This document shows, in pieces, positions 17,339 to 27,049 of a stretch of 64,000 nucleotides of DNA (positions within the stretch are counted from its first letter, which is position 1; each line of letters begins with the position of its first letter). Source of the stretch: Clostridiaceae bacterium (GTDB taxonomy: Bacteria; Bacillota; Clostridia; Peptostreptococcales; Natronincolaceae); assembly GCA_020832135.1 (NCBI GenBank), contig JAFIFG010000111.1, forward strand, positions 1 through 64,000, read 5' to 3'. Under the pieces are notes generated by a model that did no database searches, was not told the origin of the DNA, and saw only the letters and a program-made list of their open reading frames with translations. The position numbers were made by a program, and so were the translations under genes.

Positions 17339-17845
17339 TTACTTCTCCCCTCCATGCTCTTTTAAAACTACTCTTAACACATGTCTTTCTACTCTTCTTA
17401 CAAAGGTTGTCCACCAGAATTCTTTGCTTTCTATCGGAACAACTAGTACTGTGCATAGACCCATGCGATTCCCGCCTAGAACATCTGTGAAAATTTGGTC
17501 TCCTATAACAGCAGTGTTATTGATATTTGTTTTCATAGTTTTCATTGCCTTTTTAAAGGCACCTCTTCTTGGCTTGGTAGCACGGTGAATAGCTGGTAAT
17601 TTCAGTTCTTCATTAAACTTTACTACTCTATCCTCAGTGTTATTGGATACAAGACATACTTCAAAGCCTTCTTTTTTTAGATTAAGTAACCATTCCTTGG
17701 TTTTCTCACTGGCATATTTTATGTCCCAAGCTACTAAAGTATTGTCGATATCAATAATTAATCCTTTAATTTTACGATCCTTTAATTTTTGTAAATCTAA
17801 ATGTAGTACCGACTCTACATATATATCTGGAGTCAAAAGTTTCAT
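17339..17845 (-). CDS. YqeG family HAD-superfamily phosphatase
   Basis: 168 residues, the usual YqeG length. HAD motif I is IIDIDNTLVAWD, motif II is LVSNNTEDRV, the lysine motif is ATKPRRGAFKKAM, and motif III is IGDQIFTDVLGGNRMG. This is a type IIIA HAD phosphatase whose substrate is not settled in most bacteria. It is often near aroE in Firmicutes, as here, where only one base separates it from the aroE start. It is probably co-transcribed with aroE. Confidence 0.92.
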   Translation of the reverse strand: MKLLTPDIYVESVLHLDLQKLKDRKIKGLIIDIDNTLVAWDIKYASEKTKEWLLNLKKEGFEVCLVSNNTEDRVVKFNEELKLPAIHRATKPRRGAFKKAMKTMKTNINNTAVIGDQIFTDVLGGNRMGLCTVLVVPIESKEFWWTTFVRRVERHVLRVVLKEHGGEK

Positions 17846-17937
17846 TTTATCACCTCATATTATTTTCAATAGTTAAATATCTTCACGAAGTTATTATTTC
17901 CTATCAAGGCATATTTCATTGAAGATATTATAAATCT

Positions 17938-18381
17938 TTATTTATTTCTTTCATGAATTTTGAACCTCATTTTTCCTTTAGCATCTCCTTCATTACATTT
18001 GCTCATGTAATATTGTTTTGCATTTTCTAATTCTTTATGAATTTCCACCTCACATGCAGGGCAGTATTTATGATGAGCAGATAATAATAGGCACTTACAT
18101 CTCATACATTCTACATTTAAATATTCATTAGGTATTTCCTCCAACCTACCATCTTTAACAAAATTATTAATTACATGGGCTGGTATTCCTAATCTTTCCT
18201 GCATTTCATAAGCGGTGGCACCTGGATACTCCTTTAGATATATTCTTATTTTTTCAAAGATTTCCTCTACCTTCCCATAACATTTGTTACAGTAATCGTA
18301 CAGGCTATTTTCATGTATATATGTTTTGCATTTTTTACAGACCCTCATACCCACATGAGTGGATTTATTATTCTTCATCAA
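17938..18381 (-). CDS. YvyF-like flagellar-operon-type zinc protein
   Basis: 147 residues. Two CxxC pairs near the N-terminus (CKKC, CNKC) are followed by a winged or helical segment (ATAYEMQERLGIPAHVINNFVKDGRLEEIP) and then a second zinc ribbon (CMRC, CPAC). This order matches the YvyF/TIGR03826 family found in flagellar regions of Firmicutes, whose function is unclear. No flagellar genes are in this window, so the context does not support a flagellar role here. It is followed by a single-gene gap on both sides. Confidence 0.7.
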   Translation of the reverse strand: MMKNNKSTHVGMRVCKKCKTYIHENSLYDYCNKCYGKVEEIFEKIRIYLKEYPGATAYEMQERLGIPAHVINNFVKDGRLEEIPNEYLNVECMRCKCLLLSAHHKYCPACEVEIHKELENAKQYYMSKCNEGDAKGKMRFKIHERNK

Positions 18382-18601
18382 AATCCCTACCTTGTTTTAT
18401 AAATTGGTACTTTTGAACTCTTGCTTCTAGTATGTATTATATCATAAATACTTTGGTAAATATTACATGATATTTAAACTTGAAGTTCATTTCCTTGGAA
18501 ATAGCTTGATTTCAACATTTTCAGCAGTTTTTCCTTTTGTTTTTACAATATATTGAATTTTATGTTTTTTTCGACATGCTTTCGACAGTAAACTCTTTAA
18601 T

Positions 18602-18632
18602 AAAAAAATATCTAGACAGTTAAGTCTAGATA
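18602..18632 (-). terminator. Terminator after sigK
   Basis: TATCTAGACTTA pairs imperfectly with CTGTCTAGATA and is followed by seven T on the minus strand. The hairpin lies 18 bases after the sigK stop. Confidence 0.85.
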
Positions 18633-18649
18633 CTTTTAGCTCTTCTTAT

Positions 18650-19363
18650 TTAATTATGATGATCAAAAGACTTAAATAGCTTTTTAATTGCCCTTTTTTC
18701 TATTCTAGAAACATAGGATCTAGAAATTCCTAACATTTTAGCTATTTCCCTTTGAGTTTTACTCCCACCATTACATATACCATACCTCAATTCTAAAACC
18801 ATTAACTCTCTTTTCTTTAATACTGTAGCCATCTTTGCATACAGCTTTTTTATCTGCATTTTCAGTTCTACTTCATTAATTACCTCATCAGCTTCTGTTC
18901 CTAAAATATCAATAAGGGAAATTTCATTGCCTTCACGATCTACTCCTATTGGGTCTTGTAAAGATACTTCCGTTTTTATTTTTTTGCTCGCACGTATAGT
19001 CATTAAAATCTCGTTTTCTATGCATCGTGCTGCATAGGTGGCTAACCTTGTTCCTTTACTTCTATCAAATGTCGTTATACCTTTAATTAACCCTATAGTT
19101 CCTATGGATATGAGATCGTCCGCTTCACTTCCAATATTTCCATATTTTTTAACGATATGAGCAACCAAACGTAAATTTCTCTCCACTAGTATATTTCTTG
19201 CCTCTTCATCCCCCTGCTCATAAAGTTCCAAGTATTTTTTTTCTTCTTCAAGAGTCAATGGTTGTGGAAAAGATATGTTGTTAGAAACATAGGATACTCC
19301 AAATAACAAAGGTTTAGCCGCAACTGATAGTATCTCCATCAGTAATGCCCACATGTCTATCAT
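18650..19363 (-). CDS. sigK: RNA polymerase sporulation sigma factor sigma-K
   Basis: 237 residues. A hydrophobic pro-sequence-like N-terminus ([20 protein letters not shown]) is followed by the sigma-70 region 2 ([31 protein letters not shown]) and region 4 ([28 protein letters not shown]). The order and N-terminal segment match pro-sigma-K, which acts late in the mother cell during sporulation and is activated by cleavage. The gene is in one piece, with no skin-type element. A sigma-K-like promoter lies in front of it at 19397-19424, consistent with known autoregulation in Bacillus. Confidence 0.93.
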   Translation of the reverse strand: MIDMWALLMEILSVAAKPLLFGVSYVSNNISFPQPLTLEEEKKYLELYEQGDEEARNILVERNLRLVAHIVKKYGNIGSEADDLISIGTIGLIKGITTFDRSKGTRLATYAARCIENEILMTIRASKKIKTEVSLQDPIGVDREGNEISLIDILGTEADEVINEVELKMQIKKLYAKMATVLKKRELMVLELRYGICNGGSKTQREIAKMLGISRSYVSRIEKRAIKKLFKSFDHHN

Positions 19364-19396
19364 CCCCCTTAAAAACCTATATAATAGGTCACTTTA

Positions 19397-19424
19397 AATA
19401 CTATGTTGTTGAGAGGATATATGT
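19397..19424 (-). promoter_or_regulatory. Candidate sigma-K (or sigma-E) promoter of sigK
   Basis: On the minus strand AC, then 17 bases, then CATAGTATT. The sigma-K consensus is AC-N16/17-CATA-NNN-TA, so one base differs. Its position about 34 bases upstream of the sigK start fits a start site near 19388. Confidence 0.55.
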
Positions 19425-19458
19425 GCATGTACGTTGAAGTTTTAAAATAGAAATTTGC

Positions 19459-19494
19459 AAAAAAATAAACGGTGATTCTATTTCTATTCACCGT
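19459..19494 (-). terminator. Terminator overlapping the end of the PBP gene
   Basis: ACGGTGA pairs with TCACCGT around a 12-base loop, then TTTATTTTTTT. The upstream arm contains the last codons of the PBP gene. Confidence 0.8.
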
Positions 19495-21178
19495 CTAAAT
19501 ACTCTATACTTATCATTCTTTCTACTATTTCTTTAAATATAGGCACTGCTACTGTCCCAGCAGATCCGCCTTCCTGCACGAAAATAGTTATTGCGTATTG
19601 AGGTTGTTCTACAGGGTAGTAACCAGTAAACCAAGCATGTAGAATATGTTCTCCCCTCTTTGAAGCTTGTGCTGTCCCAGTCTTGCCAGCAGTAATAGCG
19701 CTAAGTTCTCCAACATTTCTTCCTGTCCCTTCAGTCATAACTTCTTGCATTATTTTTTGTAATTTTTTACTGTTTTCTTTAGACAATACTACACTAGAAT
19801 CTTTTTTTTCAAATTCTTCCATTACTTCATATTCTTTTAATATATCTTTTAACAAATATAAAGGTTTTTTCACACCATTGTTCCCTATTATTTGTGTCAT
19901 TTGATTTACTTGTATAGGTGTAACTTCTATAGGTCCTTGACCTATAGAGATATTTCCTATAACAGGTCCTAATAAGTGGTCGCCACTGGGTAGTACTCCC
20001 TTTTCTTCTTCTAATAATCCTATATTTACTTTTTCCTCCAGTCCCAGACTTTTAGCCATCTCTATGATATTTTGTGCACTTAACTTTTGTCCTAGCTGAA
20101 TAAAAAACGAATTGCATGACTTTGCAAATGCTTCTTTTAGACTTATATATCCATATTCTTCCGGACTGTGGACATTACACTTTACTTCTATATTACCTAC
20201 CTTTTGAGAGCCATCACAATAAAATTCTGACTCTAATGTAATAACTTCTTTTTCTAAGGCTTCAGCAGCTAAAACTATTTTAAATATTGATCCTGGCGGA
20301 AAAGTCATTTGTACTGCCTTATTATATAATTCATCTCCCTCGCTAGTTATATGCATAGTTATATTATTAGGGTCATAAGTAGGCCTGCTAACTATGGATA
20401 ATATTTCTCCTGTCTCTATCTCCGAGATCACAATAGCCCCATCTCTATTATATTGATCCATAACTTCTTCGGCTATCTTTTGTATATGATAATCTATGGT
20501 AAGTCTAACATTTTGTTGAGTGTTTGGTGTATTCACTATGGAGATACCCTCTCCTGGTAATACACGTTTTCTTCCATCTAAAGTAATAGCTAGACTCCTA
20601 GTAGGGTTCCCCATCAAAATTGGATTTAATGATTTTTCGAGTCCAGCCATGCCTATATGCTCTATTTGGCTTATATATCCTAGTACATGTGTTAAGAGCT
20701 GTCTTTCTTCATACCTTTGTGTTTTTTCAATTATAAATAAACCTCTTGTATTTAGTATTCTTTCCTCCTGCCAATCTACATCTACTTTACTAGTTAATTC
20801 TATAGCATGATTGGAGGTGCTAAAAATGTGCATTAACTCCGAATAATTTTTATTAGTTATTTCCTGTAATAGTTTAATATTTTCTTCATTAATATTAAAT
20901 AGTTTAGGAAATATTACTACAACACCTTCAGTACTTCTATCTGTTAAAGGTATTAAATTCCTATCTAAAATAATGCCTCTACCACTATTAATAGGTATAC
21001 TAATCTCTCTTTGTTTGTTTATTTCCGCAGTATAAAAATCATGTTGTATTATTTGTATATAAAATAGTCTAACCACCAATAGTGATATAACAAAGGATGC
21101 GGTGCACCCCATAAACAACAGTCTCTTTTTGGAACTAGATCTATATTGAACTTGTGTCTTTTTAAGTTTTCGACTCAT
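19484..21178 (-). CDS. PBP2-type peptidoglycan transpeptidase (PbpI/SpoVD-like)
   Basis: 564 residues. A short cytoplasmic start is followed by a membrane helix at about 19-40, a dimerisation/pedestal domain, and a transpeptidase domain. The active-site motifs are SIFK (297-300), SCN (354-356) and KTG (499-501). It makes peptide cross-links in the wall. It has no C-terminal PASTA domain, which SpoVD of Bacillus has, so it is closer to PbpI (YrrR). In Bacillus pbpI also follows udk, though greA lies between them there and not here. The start at 21178 has AGAGGAG six bases before ATG; the longer frame to 21259 has no such site. Confidence 0.85.
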   Translation of the reverse strand: MSRKLKKTQVQYRSSSKKRLLFMGCTASFVISLLVVRLFYIQIIQHDFYTAEINKQREISIPINSGRGIILDRNLIPLTDRSTEGVVVIFPKLFNINEENIKLLQEITNKNYSELMHIFSTSNHAIELTSKVDVDWQEERILNTRGLFIIEKTQRYEERQLLTHVLGYISQIEHIGMAGLEKSLNPILMGNPTRSLAITLDGRKRVLPGEGISIVNTPNTQQNVRLTIDYHIQKIAEEVMDQYNRDGAIVISEIETGEILSIVSRPTYDPNNITMHITSEGDELYNKAVQMTFPPGSIFKIVLAAEALEKEVITLESEFYCDGSQKVGNIEVKCNVHSPEEYGYISLKEAFAKSCNSFFIQLGQKLSAQNIIEMAKSLGLEEKVNIGLLEEEKGVLPSGDHLLGPVIGNISIGQGPIEVTPIQVNQMTQIIGNNGVKKPLYLLKDILKEYEVMEEFEKKDSSVVLSKENSKKLQKIMQEVMTEGTGRNVGELSAITAGKTGTAQASKRGEHILHAWFTGYYPVEQPQYAITIFVQEGGSAGTVAVPIFKEIVERMISIEYLDGE

Positions 21179-21233
21179 AAAAAACTCCTCTGTATATTTT
21201 TTGTTATTATCACCAAATATACAGAGGATTAAA

Positions 21234-21881
21234 CTACTTACTTTTATTTCTTCCTTCAATGATAGATTGAATCTTGGCAGTCATAATATCTATAGCTACC
21301 TGGTTAAAGCCACCTTCCGGAATAATAATATCAGCATATTTTTTGTTAGGCTCTACAAATTGCAGATGAGCAGGTCTTACAGTAGTTAAGTATTGACTTA
21401 TAACTGAATCTAGGGTTCTGCCCCGTTCTTTAATATCTCTCACTATTCTTCTTATAATTCTAACATCAGCATCTGTATCTACAAAGATTTTAATATCCAG
21501 CATTTTTCTTGTGTTTGGATCATCTAATATCATAATTCCCTCTAATATAATAATATCTCTAGGTTGTACTATTTCCGTTTCTTCTTTTCGTGTATGTCTT
21601 TCAAAGTCATAAATTGGTTTGTTTATGGCCTTGTTTTGTAAGAGCATGTCTAAATGTTTTATTAAAAGCTCCGTATCAAAAGCCAAAGGATGATCATAAT
21701 TAGTGTTAATTCTCTCTTCTAAGGTTAGGTGAGATTGGTCTTTGTAGTAAGAGTCCTGTTGAATGATGGCTATGTTTTTTTCAGGTTGACTTTTAAATAT
21801 AGCATTGGCAACGGTACTCTTTCCCGATCCCGTCCCCCCTGCAATTCCTATAAGAATCGGTCTATTCACTTTTTTCTTCAT
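21234..21881 (-). CDS. udk: Uridine kinase
   Basis: 215 residues. The P-loop [12 protein letters not shown] lies at about 12-23. The substrate region includes YYKDQ and [17 protein letters not shown], and a lid-type segment [22 protein letters not shown] matches uridine kinases. It phosphorylates uridine and cytidine in pyrimidine salvage. The start overlaps the previous gene by 20 bases. The order trmR-trhP-udk is conserved with Bacillus yrrM-yrrN-yrrO-udk, where yrrN is an additional U32 gene that is missing here. Confidence 0.95.
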   Translation of the reverse strand: MKKKVNRPILIGIAGGTGSGKSTVANAIFKSQPEKNIAIIQQDSYYKDQSHLTLEERINTNYDHPLAFDTELLIKHLDMLLQNKAINKPIYDFERHTRKEETEIVQPRDIIILEGIMILDDPNTRKMLDIKIFVDTDADVRIIRRIVRDIKERGRTLDSVISQYLTTVRPAHLQFVEPNKKYADIIIPEGGFNQVAIDIMTAKIQSIIEGRNKSK

Positions 21882-23103
21882 TCCCTTCTTTCCTAATTAT
21901 ATAATAAGGTGCTACTTTTTCTGGTATTTTAAATTTTACTACTTGCTTAGGGTGAGGTGCGACCTCTATTTCATTATTTTCCTCATCCCACATTTCATCA
22001 ATGGTCATTTTTATCACCCTGCTATGGGGTCCGATAATTTCTATCTGATCTCCCTTAAAGAATCTATTTCTTTGCTGGATAGTAGCTATCTTGGTTTCTT
22101 CATTATAATCTTTAACAACACCTATAAAGCTGAATCCTCTTATGTAGGATGTGTCACCATAATGGTGTTCCTTATCATCTGGTTTGTCAAAATAAAATCC
22201 GGTGGTAAAATCACGATGACTAGCTTTTTTAATTTCTTCCAGCCATTCCGAGGAACACTTGGGTGTTTTAGGGTTGTCATAATAACTATCAATTGCCATA
22301 CGATAAGCTCTTACTACAGTTGCTACATAGTAAGTTGTCTTCATTCTACCTTCGATTTTCAAACTAGTAATTCCTGACTCAATTACCTGTGGTATATGTT
22401 CAATCATACATAAATCTTTAGAGTTCATAAAATATGTACCATGTTCATCTTCTACAATGGGCATATATTCTCCTGGTCTTTTTTCCTCCACTAAGTGATA
22501 TTTCCATCTACACGGCTGAGCACACTCTCCGCGATTAGCATCTCGTGCCGCCATATAATTACTTAATAAGCATCTACCTGAGTAGGAAATACACATAGCA
22601 CCATGTATAAAGGCTTCTAAATCCACACTTTCAGGAACATTTTTTCTAATTTCTCTTATTTCACCAAAAGATAATTCTCTAGCTAAAACCACACGTTTTG
22701 CTCCTAGACTATGCCAAAAGTTAACAGTAGTATAATTAGTAGTATTTGCTTGAGTGCTTATGTGTATCTCCATATTAGGTAGTGTTTGTTTAACAATAGA
22801 AAATGTTCCTGGGTCTGCTACAATAAGTGCATCTATCCTTGTTTTTTCTATTTCCTTTAAATACTGAGGTAGATCTTTTAAATCATCGTTATGAGGTATG
22901 ATATTAGCAGTTACGAATACTTTTGCTCCTCTTTCATGAGCAAATTCAACACCCTCCTTCAGTTCCTCCAATGTAAAGTTCTTTGCTGCAGCCCTTAAAC
23001 CAAAAATTTGTCCCCCTACATAAACAGCATCAGCTCCATAGATTATAGCAACTTTTAATCGTTCTAAATCTCCTGCAGGAGCCAACAACTCAACTTTTTT
23101 CAT
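21862..23103 (-). CDS. trhP: Peptidase U32 family tRNA hydroxylation protein (TrhP)
   Basis: 413 residues. The N-terminus [29 protein letters not shown] and the signature [22 protein letters not shown] match U32 proteins. The conserved cysteines around CAQPCRWKY and CLL fit the Fe-S-type TrhP group. TrhP/YrrO adds a hydroxyl to U34 of tRNA (ho5U) using prephenate. Together with TrmR next to it, the pathway would make mo5U34. The first bases overlap trmR by four, and the end overlaps udk, so this is a tight operon. Confidence 0.9.
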   Translation of the reverse strand: MKKVELLAPAGDLERLKVAIIYGADAVYVGGQIFGLRAAAKNFTLEELKEGVEFAHERGAKVFVTANIIPHNDDLKDLPQYLKEIEKTRIDALIVADPGTFSIVKQTLPNMEIHISTQANTTNYTTVNFWHSLGAKRVVLARELSFGEIREIRKNVPESVDLEAFIHGAMCISYSGRCLLSNYMAARDANRGECAQPCRWKYHLVEEKRPGEYMPIVEDEHGTYFMNSKDLCMIEHIPQVIESGITSLKIEGRMKTTYYVATVVRAYRMAIDSYYDNPKTPKCSSEWLEEIKKASHRDFTTGFYFDKPDDKEHHYGDTSYIRGFSFIGVVKDYNEETKIATIQQRNRFFKGDQIEIIGPHSRVIKMTIDEMWDEENNEIEVAPHPKQVVKFKIPEKVAPYYIIRKEGNEEKSE

Positions 23104-23759
23104 TTTAATTCCTCCTGCCTTTTATAACTTATAGCTACCCCATCACCTATTGGGATAATAGTAGTATCTAATACAGAGTGATTACAAATATATTGTAAGT
23201 AGTCCCTCATTCTATTAACAATGGTTCGTTGCCTTCTATGTACTAAATCATCATTAGCCACCATACCTTTGAACAATATATTGTCTGATATTAAAACTCC
23301 ACCATCTTTCAATAGGTCGATACAGTTCTTTAACATTTCTTTATAGTGACCTTTTGCACCATCTAAAAAAATCAAATCATATTTTCCTTGTAAGAAACCC
23401 AGAACTTCCTGTGCATCTCCTTGTATAACCTTTATACTATTAATTAACTTTGCTTTTTCAATATTAATTAATGCATTTTCTATCATTTTATCATTACGTT
23501 CTATCGTTGTAACATGTCCATCTTTTCCTGCTGCTGTGGCAAGTAGAATACTGGAATACCCTATAGCTGTTCCTATTTCTAATATTTTTTTGCTGTTAGA
23601 AGATTTTGTTATAACTTTCAATAGTGCTGCTACTTCTTTATGTATAATTGGTACATGATTTTCTACAGCAAAGTTTTCTAATTCTGCTAAGAGTCCTCCC
23701 TGTGGGGGCAATAATTCTCTTATATATTCTTCTACATATTTTTCTGTAATATTACTCAC
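23100..23759 (-). CDS. trmR: tRNA 5-hydroxyuridine O-methyltransferase (TrmR/YrrM-like)
   Basis: 219 residues of the class I SAM methyltransferase type. The SAM motif ILEIGTAIGYSSILLATAAG lies near 55-75, with GDAQEVL and FLDGAKGHYKEML later. The family includes catechol O-methyltransferases, but the adjacent TrhP gene points to TrmR, which methylates ho5U34 in tRNA. The start is GTG at 23759 behind AAAGGGG. A perfect 12-bp hairpin lies in its leader. Confidence 0.88.
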   Translation of the reverse strand: MSNITEKYVEEYIRELLPPQGGLLAELENFAVENHVPIIHKEVAALLKVITKSSNSKKILEIGTAIGYSSILLATAAGKDGHVTTIERNDKMIENALINIEKAKLINSIKVIQGDAQEVLGFLQGKYDLIFLDGAKGHYKEMLKNCIDLLKDGGVLISDNILFKGMVANDDLVHRRQRTIVNRMRDYLQYICNHSVLDTTIIPIGDGVAISYKRQEELK

Positions 23760-23783
23760 TTATTACAACCCCTTTATTCATAA

Positions 23784-23813
23784 ATTAATACGTGGTGTCC
23801 TCCACGTATTAAT
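23784..23813. other. Perfect 12-bp inverted repeat in the trmR leader
   Basis: ATTAATACGTGG and CCACGTATTAAT pair perfectly around a six-base loop. On the minus strand the loop region reads CGTGGAGGACACCACG, so a GGAGGA sequence is held in the loop about 40 bases before the trmR start. There is no T-run behind it. It could be an RNA element or an operator. Confidence 0.5.
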
Positions 23814-23979
23814 AACTTTAAGTATATCTTATTTTTAGCTTTTTTCCTGTTTAATATGTCTCTTTTTCTGTAGCTTTTGAAAGAAGCTAAAGGCTTAATA
23901 GTACTTAGAAGATAAAATTACCTAAATTTTATTATATTATGTAGTAAAAGAATTTACAAGCATATAAAGAATCTCTCAT

Positions 23980-24025
23980 AAAAAATACTGAATAAATAGT
24001 TTATATAGTCTATTTATTCAGTATC
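23980..24025 (-). terminator. Terminator after the YlbF-family gene
   Basis: ATACTGAATAAATAG pairs with CTATTTATTCAGTAT, followed by TTTTTT on the minus strand. It is one of the strongest terminators in the window and isolates the trmR operon from the gene above it. Confidence 0.85.
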
Positions 24026-24043
24026 AAAAACTACTAATTGCTA

Positions 24044-24388
24044 TTACTCTATACCTCCTAAATCTAAGTCTAAAGCTTCCCCTAATATTTTGTATATATC
24101 CGCCATCATTTGAGTTAGTTTGTATTCTGCACTCATAAATTCAGCAATGAGAGGATTCTGCATTAAAAGTTTATGTTGATTTTGAAGGTCACTTATTTTA
24201 CTATTTTCAACCTGTTGTCCCGTCATTTGAAGTCCTTGAACTTCAAAATGCCTCTTTCTAAAATCTTCTAACATAACTTTTGCTTCTGGATTTTCCTTCA
24301 CTTTTGCTTCAAGTCTTTTATATGCTTGATACTCACTACTGCCCTTTAAAGCACTGGCTAATTCATGTGCATAATTATATACACTCAT
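24044..24388 (-). CDS. YlbF family regulator
   Basis: 114 residues, mostly helical, with YNYAHELASALKGSSEYQAYKRLEAKVKE and a central KLLMQNP-type segment typical of YlbF/YmcA proteins. In Bacillus YlbF, YmcA and YaaT form a complex that modulates RNase Y and developmental gene expression. Standing next to an RNase J gene, it fits a role in RNA decay. No cysteine is present near the C-terminus, unlike some Fe-S-binding members. Confidence 0.85.
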   Translation of the reverse strand: MSVYNYAHELASALKGSSEYQAYKRLEAKVKENPEAKVMLEDFRKRHFEVQGLQMTGQQVENSKISDLQNQHKLLMQNPLIAEFMSAEYKLTQMMADIYKILGEALDLDLGGIE

Positions 24389-24471
24389 TTAACCGCCTCC
24401 TGTTAAAATATATAATATGTCTCACTAATCTATCCTATGCAATTAAACATTTTAAGTTACACCTAATAATC

Positions 24472-24508
24472 TAAATAGTCACCACCCTTATATAAAAGGT
24501 GGTGACTA
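24472..24508 (-). terminator. Terminator after the RNase J gene
   Basis: TAGTCACCACC pairs with GGTGGTGACTA around a loop of about 11 bases. A mixed TTTAGATT follows, so the T-run is imperfect. It lies about 20 bases after the stop codon. Confidence 0.75.
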
Positions 24509-24530
24509 TCTTATATCCTAATAATTAATT

Positions 24531-26195
24531 TTATACTTCCATAATTACTGGTAGAATCATTGGTCTTCTCTTTGTTTTTTCATATAAGAAGTCTTTAAGT
24601 ACATCTCTTATAGCACTTTTCAAGACAGACCATTCTCTTATATTTTGATCTTCACATCTTTCTAGAGCAGATCTCACAACTTGTTTTGCTTCATCTATTA
24701 AATCTTCAGATTCTCTGACATAAACAAATCCTCTAGATATGATGTCGGGGCCAGCTGCAACTTTTCCATCTTCTTTTGTTATTGTTACAACAACCACCAT
24801 CAAACCATCTTCCGCTAAATGCTTACGATCTCTTAAAACAATATTACCTACATCTCCTACACCTAATCCGTCAACCAGGACTGGACCTGTAGGAACATTC
24901 CCTGCTAATTTCCCATAATCCTTTGTAATTTCAACTATATTTCCATTCTGTATGGTGAAAATATTTTCTCTATCCATACCTAAAGTCTCTGCTAATTTAG
25001 CATGTTGTTTTAAATGTCTAAATTCCCCATGTACAGGAATAAAGTATTTAGGCTTAGCTAATTGGTGTATTAGCTTTAACTCCTCTTGACAAGCATGTCC
25101 CGAAACATGAACCTCAGCTAAGCTTTCATAAATAACATCGGCTCCCTTTTCAAATAGTTGATTGATCACTCTACTTACCAGTTTCTCATTACCCGGTATA
25201 GGTGTTGCTGATAACACAACTGTATCCCCAGCTTTAATATCAAGCTTTCTATGGTCAGAAGTTGCCATTCTTGATAATCCTGCCATCGTTTCGCCTTGGC
25301 TACCTGTAGTTATAATAACAAGTTCATCATCACTATATCTGTCCATATGATTAATATCGATAATAATATCATCTGGTATAAGCAGCACACCTAGCTCTTG
25401 GGCTACAGTAGCTACATTCACCATGCTTCTTCCTGATATTACTACTTTTCTATTGAACTTATGAGCTGCATTAATTATTTGCTGTACTCTGTGGACATTA
25501 GATGCAAAGGTGGCTACAATAATCCTACTTTTTGTATTGCTAAAAATATTGTCAAAAGTATTTCCTACATTTCTCTCTGACATGGTGGTACCAGGCCTCT
25601 CAACATTGGTACTATCCGCCATCATCAACAGTATACCTTTTTTTCCTAGCTCTGCTATTCTTTGTAGATCAATCATATTATCATCTATAGGTGTATAATC
25701 TATTTTAAAGTCTCCTGTATGCAGTATAGTTCCTAGTTCTGTATGGATTGCTAACAGGCATGCATCAGCAATACTATGACTACCCCTAATAAATTCAACT
25801 TTAAATTCCCCTTCAGTAACTGTATCTCCAGCCTCTACTCTTTGTAAATGAACATGTGATAATTTATGTTCCTTTAACTTTACCTCTATTAATCCTAATG
25901 TTAGTCTTGTTCCATATATAGGGGCATTGATTTTCTTCAATACATATGGTAATGCTCCGATATGATCCTCATGTCCATGGGTTATAAATATTGCTTTTAT
26001 TTTGTCTTTATTTTTTATAAGGTAGGTTATGTCTGGAATAACTATATCTATTCCCAACATTTCATCCTCTGGGAAACTTAAGCCACAGTCTACAATAATC
26101 ATTTCATCTTTATACTCTATGACTGTCATGTTTTTTCCTATTTCCTTTAGTCCTCCTAAAGGTATTATTCTTATTTTATCTGGTTTTCTTGCCAA
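24531..26195 (-). CDS. rnj: Ribonuclease J
   Basis: 554 residues. The metallo-beta-lactamase metal motif FITHGHEDHIGALPYVL lies near 70-86. A beta-CASP domain (IIVATFASNVHRVQQIINAA; HVSGHACQEELKL; PVHGEFRHL) and a C-terminal oligomerisation domain follow. It is an Mg/Zn-dependent 5'-3' exonuclease and endonuclease in mRNA decay and rRNA maturation. Bacillus has two copies (RnjA, RnjB); which one this is cannot be decided here. Length and motifs are normal. Confidence 0.93.
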   Translation of the reverse strand: MARKPDKIRIIPLGGLKEIGKNMTVIEYKDEMIIVDCGLSFPEDEMLGIDIVIPDITYLIKNKDKIKAIFITHGHEDHIGALPYVLKKINAPIYGTRLTLGLIEVKLKEHKLSHVHLQRVEAGDTVTEGEFKVEFIRGSHSIADACLLAIHTELGTILHTGDFKIDYTPIDDNMIDLQRIAELGKKGILLMMADSTNVERPGTTMSERNVGNTFDNIFSNTKSRIIVATFASNVHRVQQIINAAHKFNRKVVISGRSMVNVATVAQELGVLLIPDDIIIDINHMDRYSDDELVIITTGSQGETMAGLSRMATSDHRKLDIKAGDTVVLSATPIPGNEKLVSRVINQLFEKGADVIYESLAEVHVSGHACQEELKLIHQLAKPKYFIPVHGEFRHLKQHAKLAETLGMDRENIFTIQNGNIVEITKDYGKLAGNVPTGPVLVDGLGVGDVGNIVLRDRKHLAEDGLMVVVVTITKEDGKVAAGPDIISRGFVYVRESEDLIDEAKQVVRSALERCEDQNIREWSVLKSAIRDVLKDFLYEKTKRRPMILPVIMEV

Positions 26196-26450
26196 AATAA
26201 ATCACTCCTTTTTTTCTCCGTTCATATTTTTTGTTATATATAGGGATGTTGATCCGCACACTAATACATTTAACATATTGTAACATAATAGTCTTTTATC
26301 TGAAGTTCTAAATACTACTTAACTATTAGTTAATATGTAGTTTAACCTAAATATGCAAGTTTTAAAAGTTTAATATAACTTCTAAGATTACTCTTTTCTA
26401 GTATATATTGTTATGTATGAATTCAATGAATTTATCAATCTATTGGACAT

Positions 26451-26480
26451 AGATAAAGTCTTGCAGAATATGCAAGACTA
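26451..26480 (-). terminator. Probable terminator after the Fur-family gene
   Basis: AGTCTTGCA pairs with TGCAAGACT around five bases, followed by TTATCT, which is only a weak T-run. The upstream arm lies at the end of the gene. The gap to the next gene, about 280 bases, holds no other clear signal. Confidence 0.6.
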
Positions 26481-26912
26481 TCTACATTTAGAACAAATTC
26501 CGAAAAACTTTACTTTATGATCTTTAATTTCAAAATCATGGTTTTTCTCAATCTCTTCTTCTAAATGTTCCAGCAGATCTAATTCAACTTCTATAATAGT
26601 ACCACAGCTTTCGCATATCAAGTGGTGGTGCTGATGATCCTCGTCATGATCATTAAGCTCATACCTACTACATCCATCATCCAAGTTAATTTTTGAGATC
26701 ATTTGCATTTCATCTAATAATTGTAATGTTCTATATACCGTTGCTAGTCCAATCTCTGGACACTTTTCTTTAACTAGTGCATATATTTCTTCTGTATTTA
26801 AATGTTGACCTTGGTTATCTATAATAATATCTAATGTAGCTCTTCTTTGAGGGGTCAGCTTATACCCTTTTTCTTTTAATTTTTCCTTCAACATATCCAT
26901 TAGATTATCCAC
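26478..26912 (-). CDS. Fur family transcriptional regulator
   Basis: About 144 residues. A winged-helix domain (GYKLTPQRRATLDIIIDNQG; IGLATVYRTLQLLDEM) is followed by the metal-binding dimerisation domain (DHQHHHLICESCG) and a second CxxC near the end (CSKC). It is Fur, PerR or Zur; the key PerR aspartate cannot be judged by eye. The GTG at 26912 with AAGGTG before it gives the normal family length. The open frame to 26984 would add 24 unusual residues. Confidence 0.88.
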   Translation of the reverse strand: MDNLMDMLKEKLKEKGYKLTPQRRATLDIIIDNQGQHLNTEEIYALVKEKCPEIGLATVYRTLQLLDEMQMISKINLDDGCSRYELNDHDEDHQHHHLICESCGTIIEVELDLLEHLEEEIEKNHDFEIKDHKVKFFGICSKCR

Positions 26913-27049
26913 TTTGTCACCTTCATTTCTCAAATAATAACCTTTTTCAAACAATAGTATATTATATCCTCTGTTTTTTGTCAATCATTTCTAATTTTTA
27001 TTAAGAATATTATACCATTAATTTAGGCTAAAAGCATTACAAATATACT

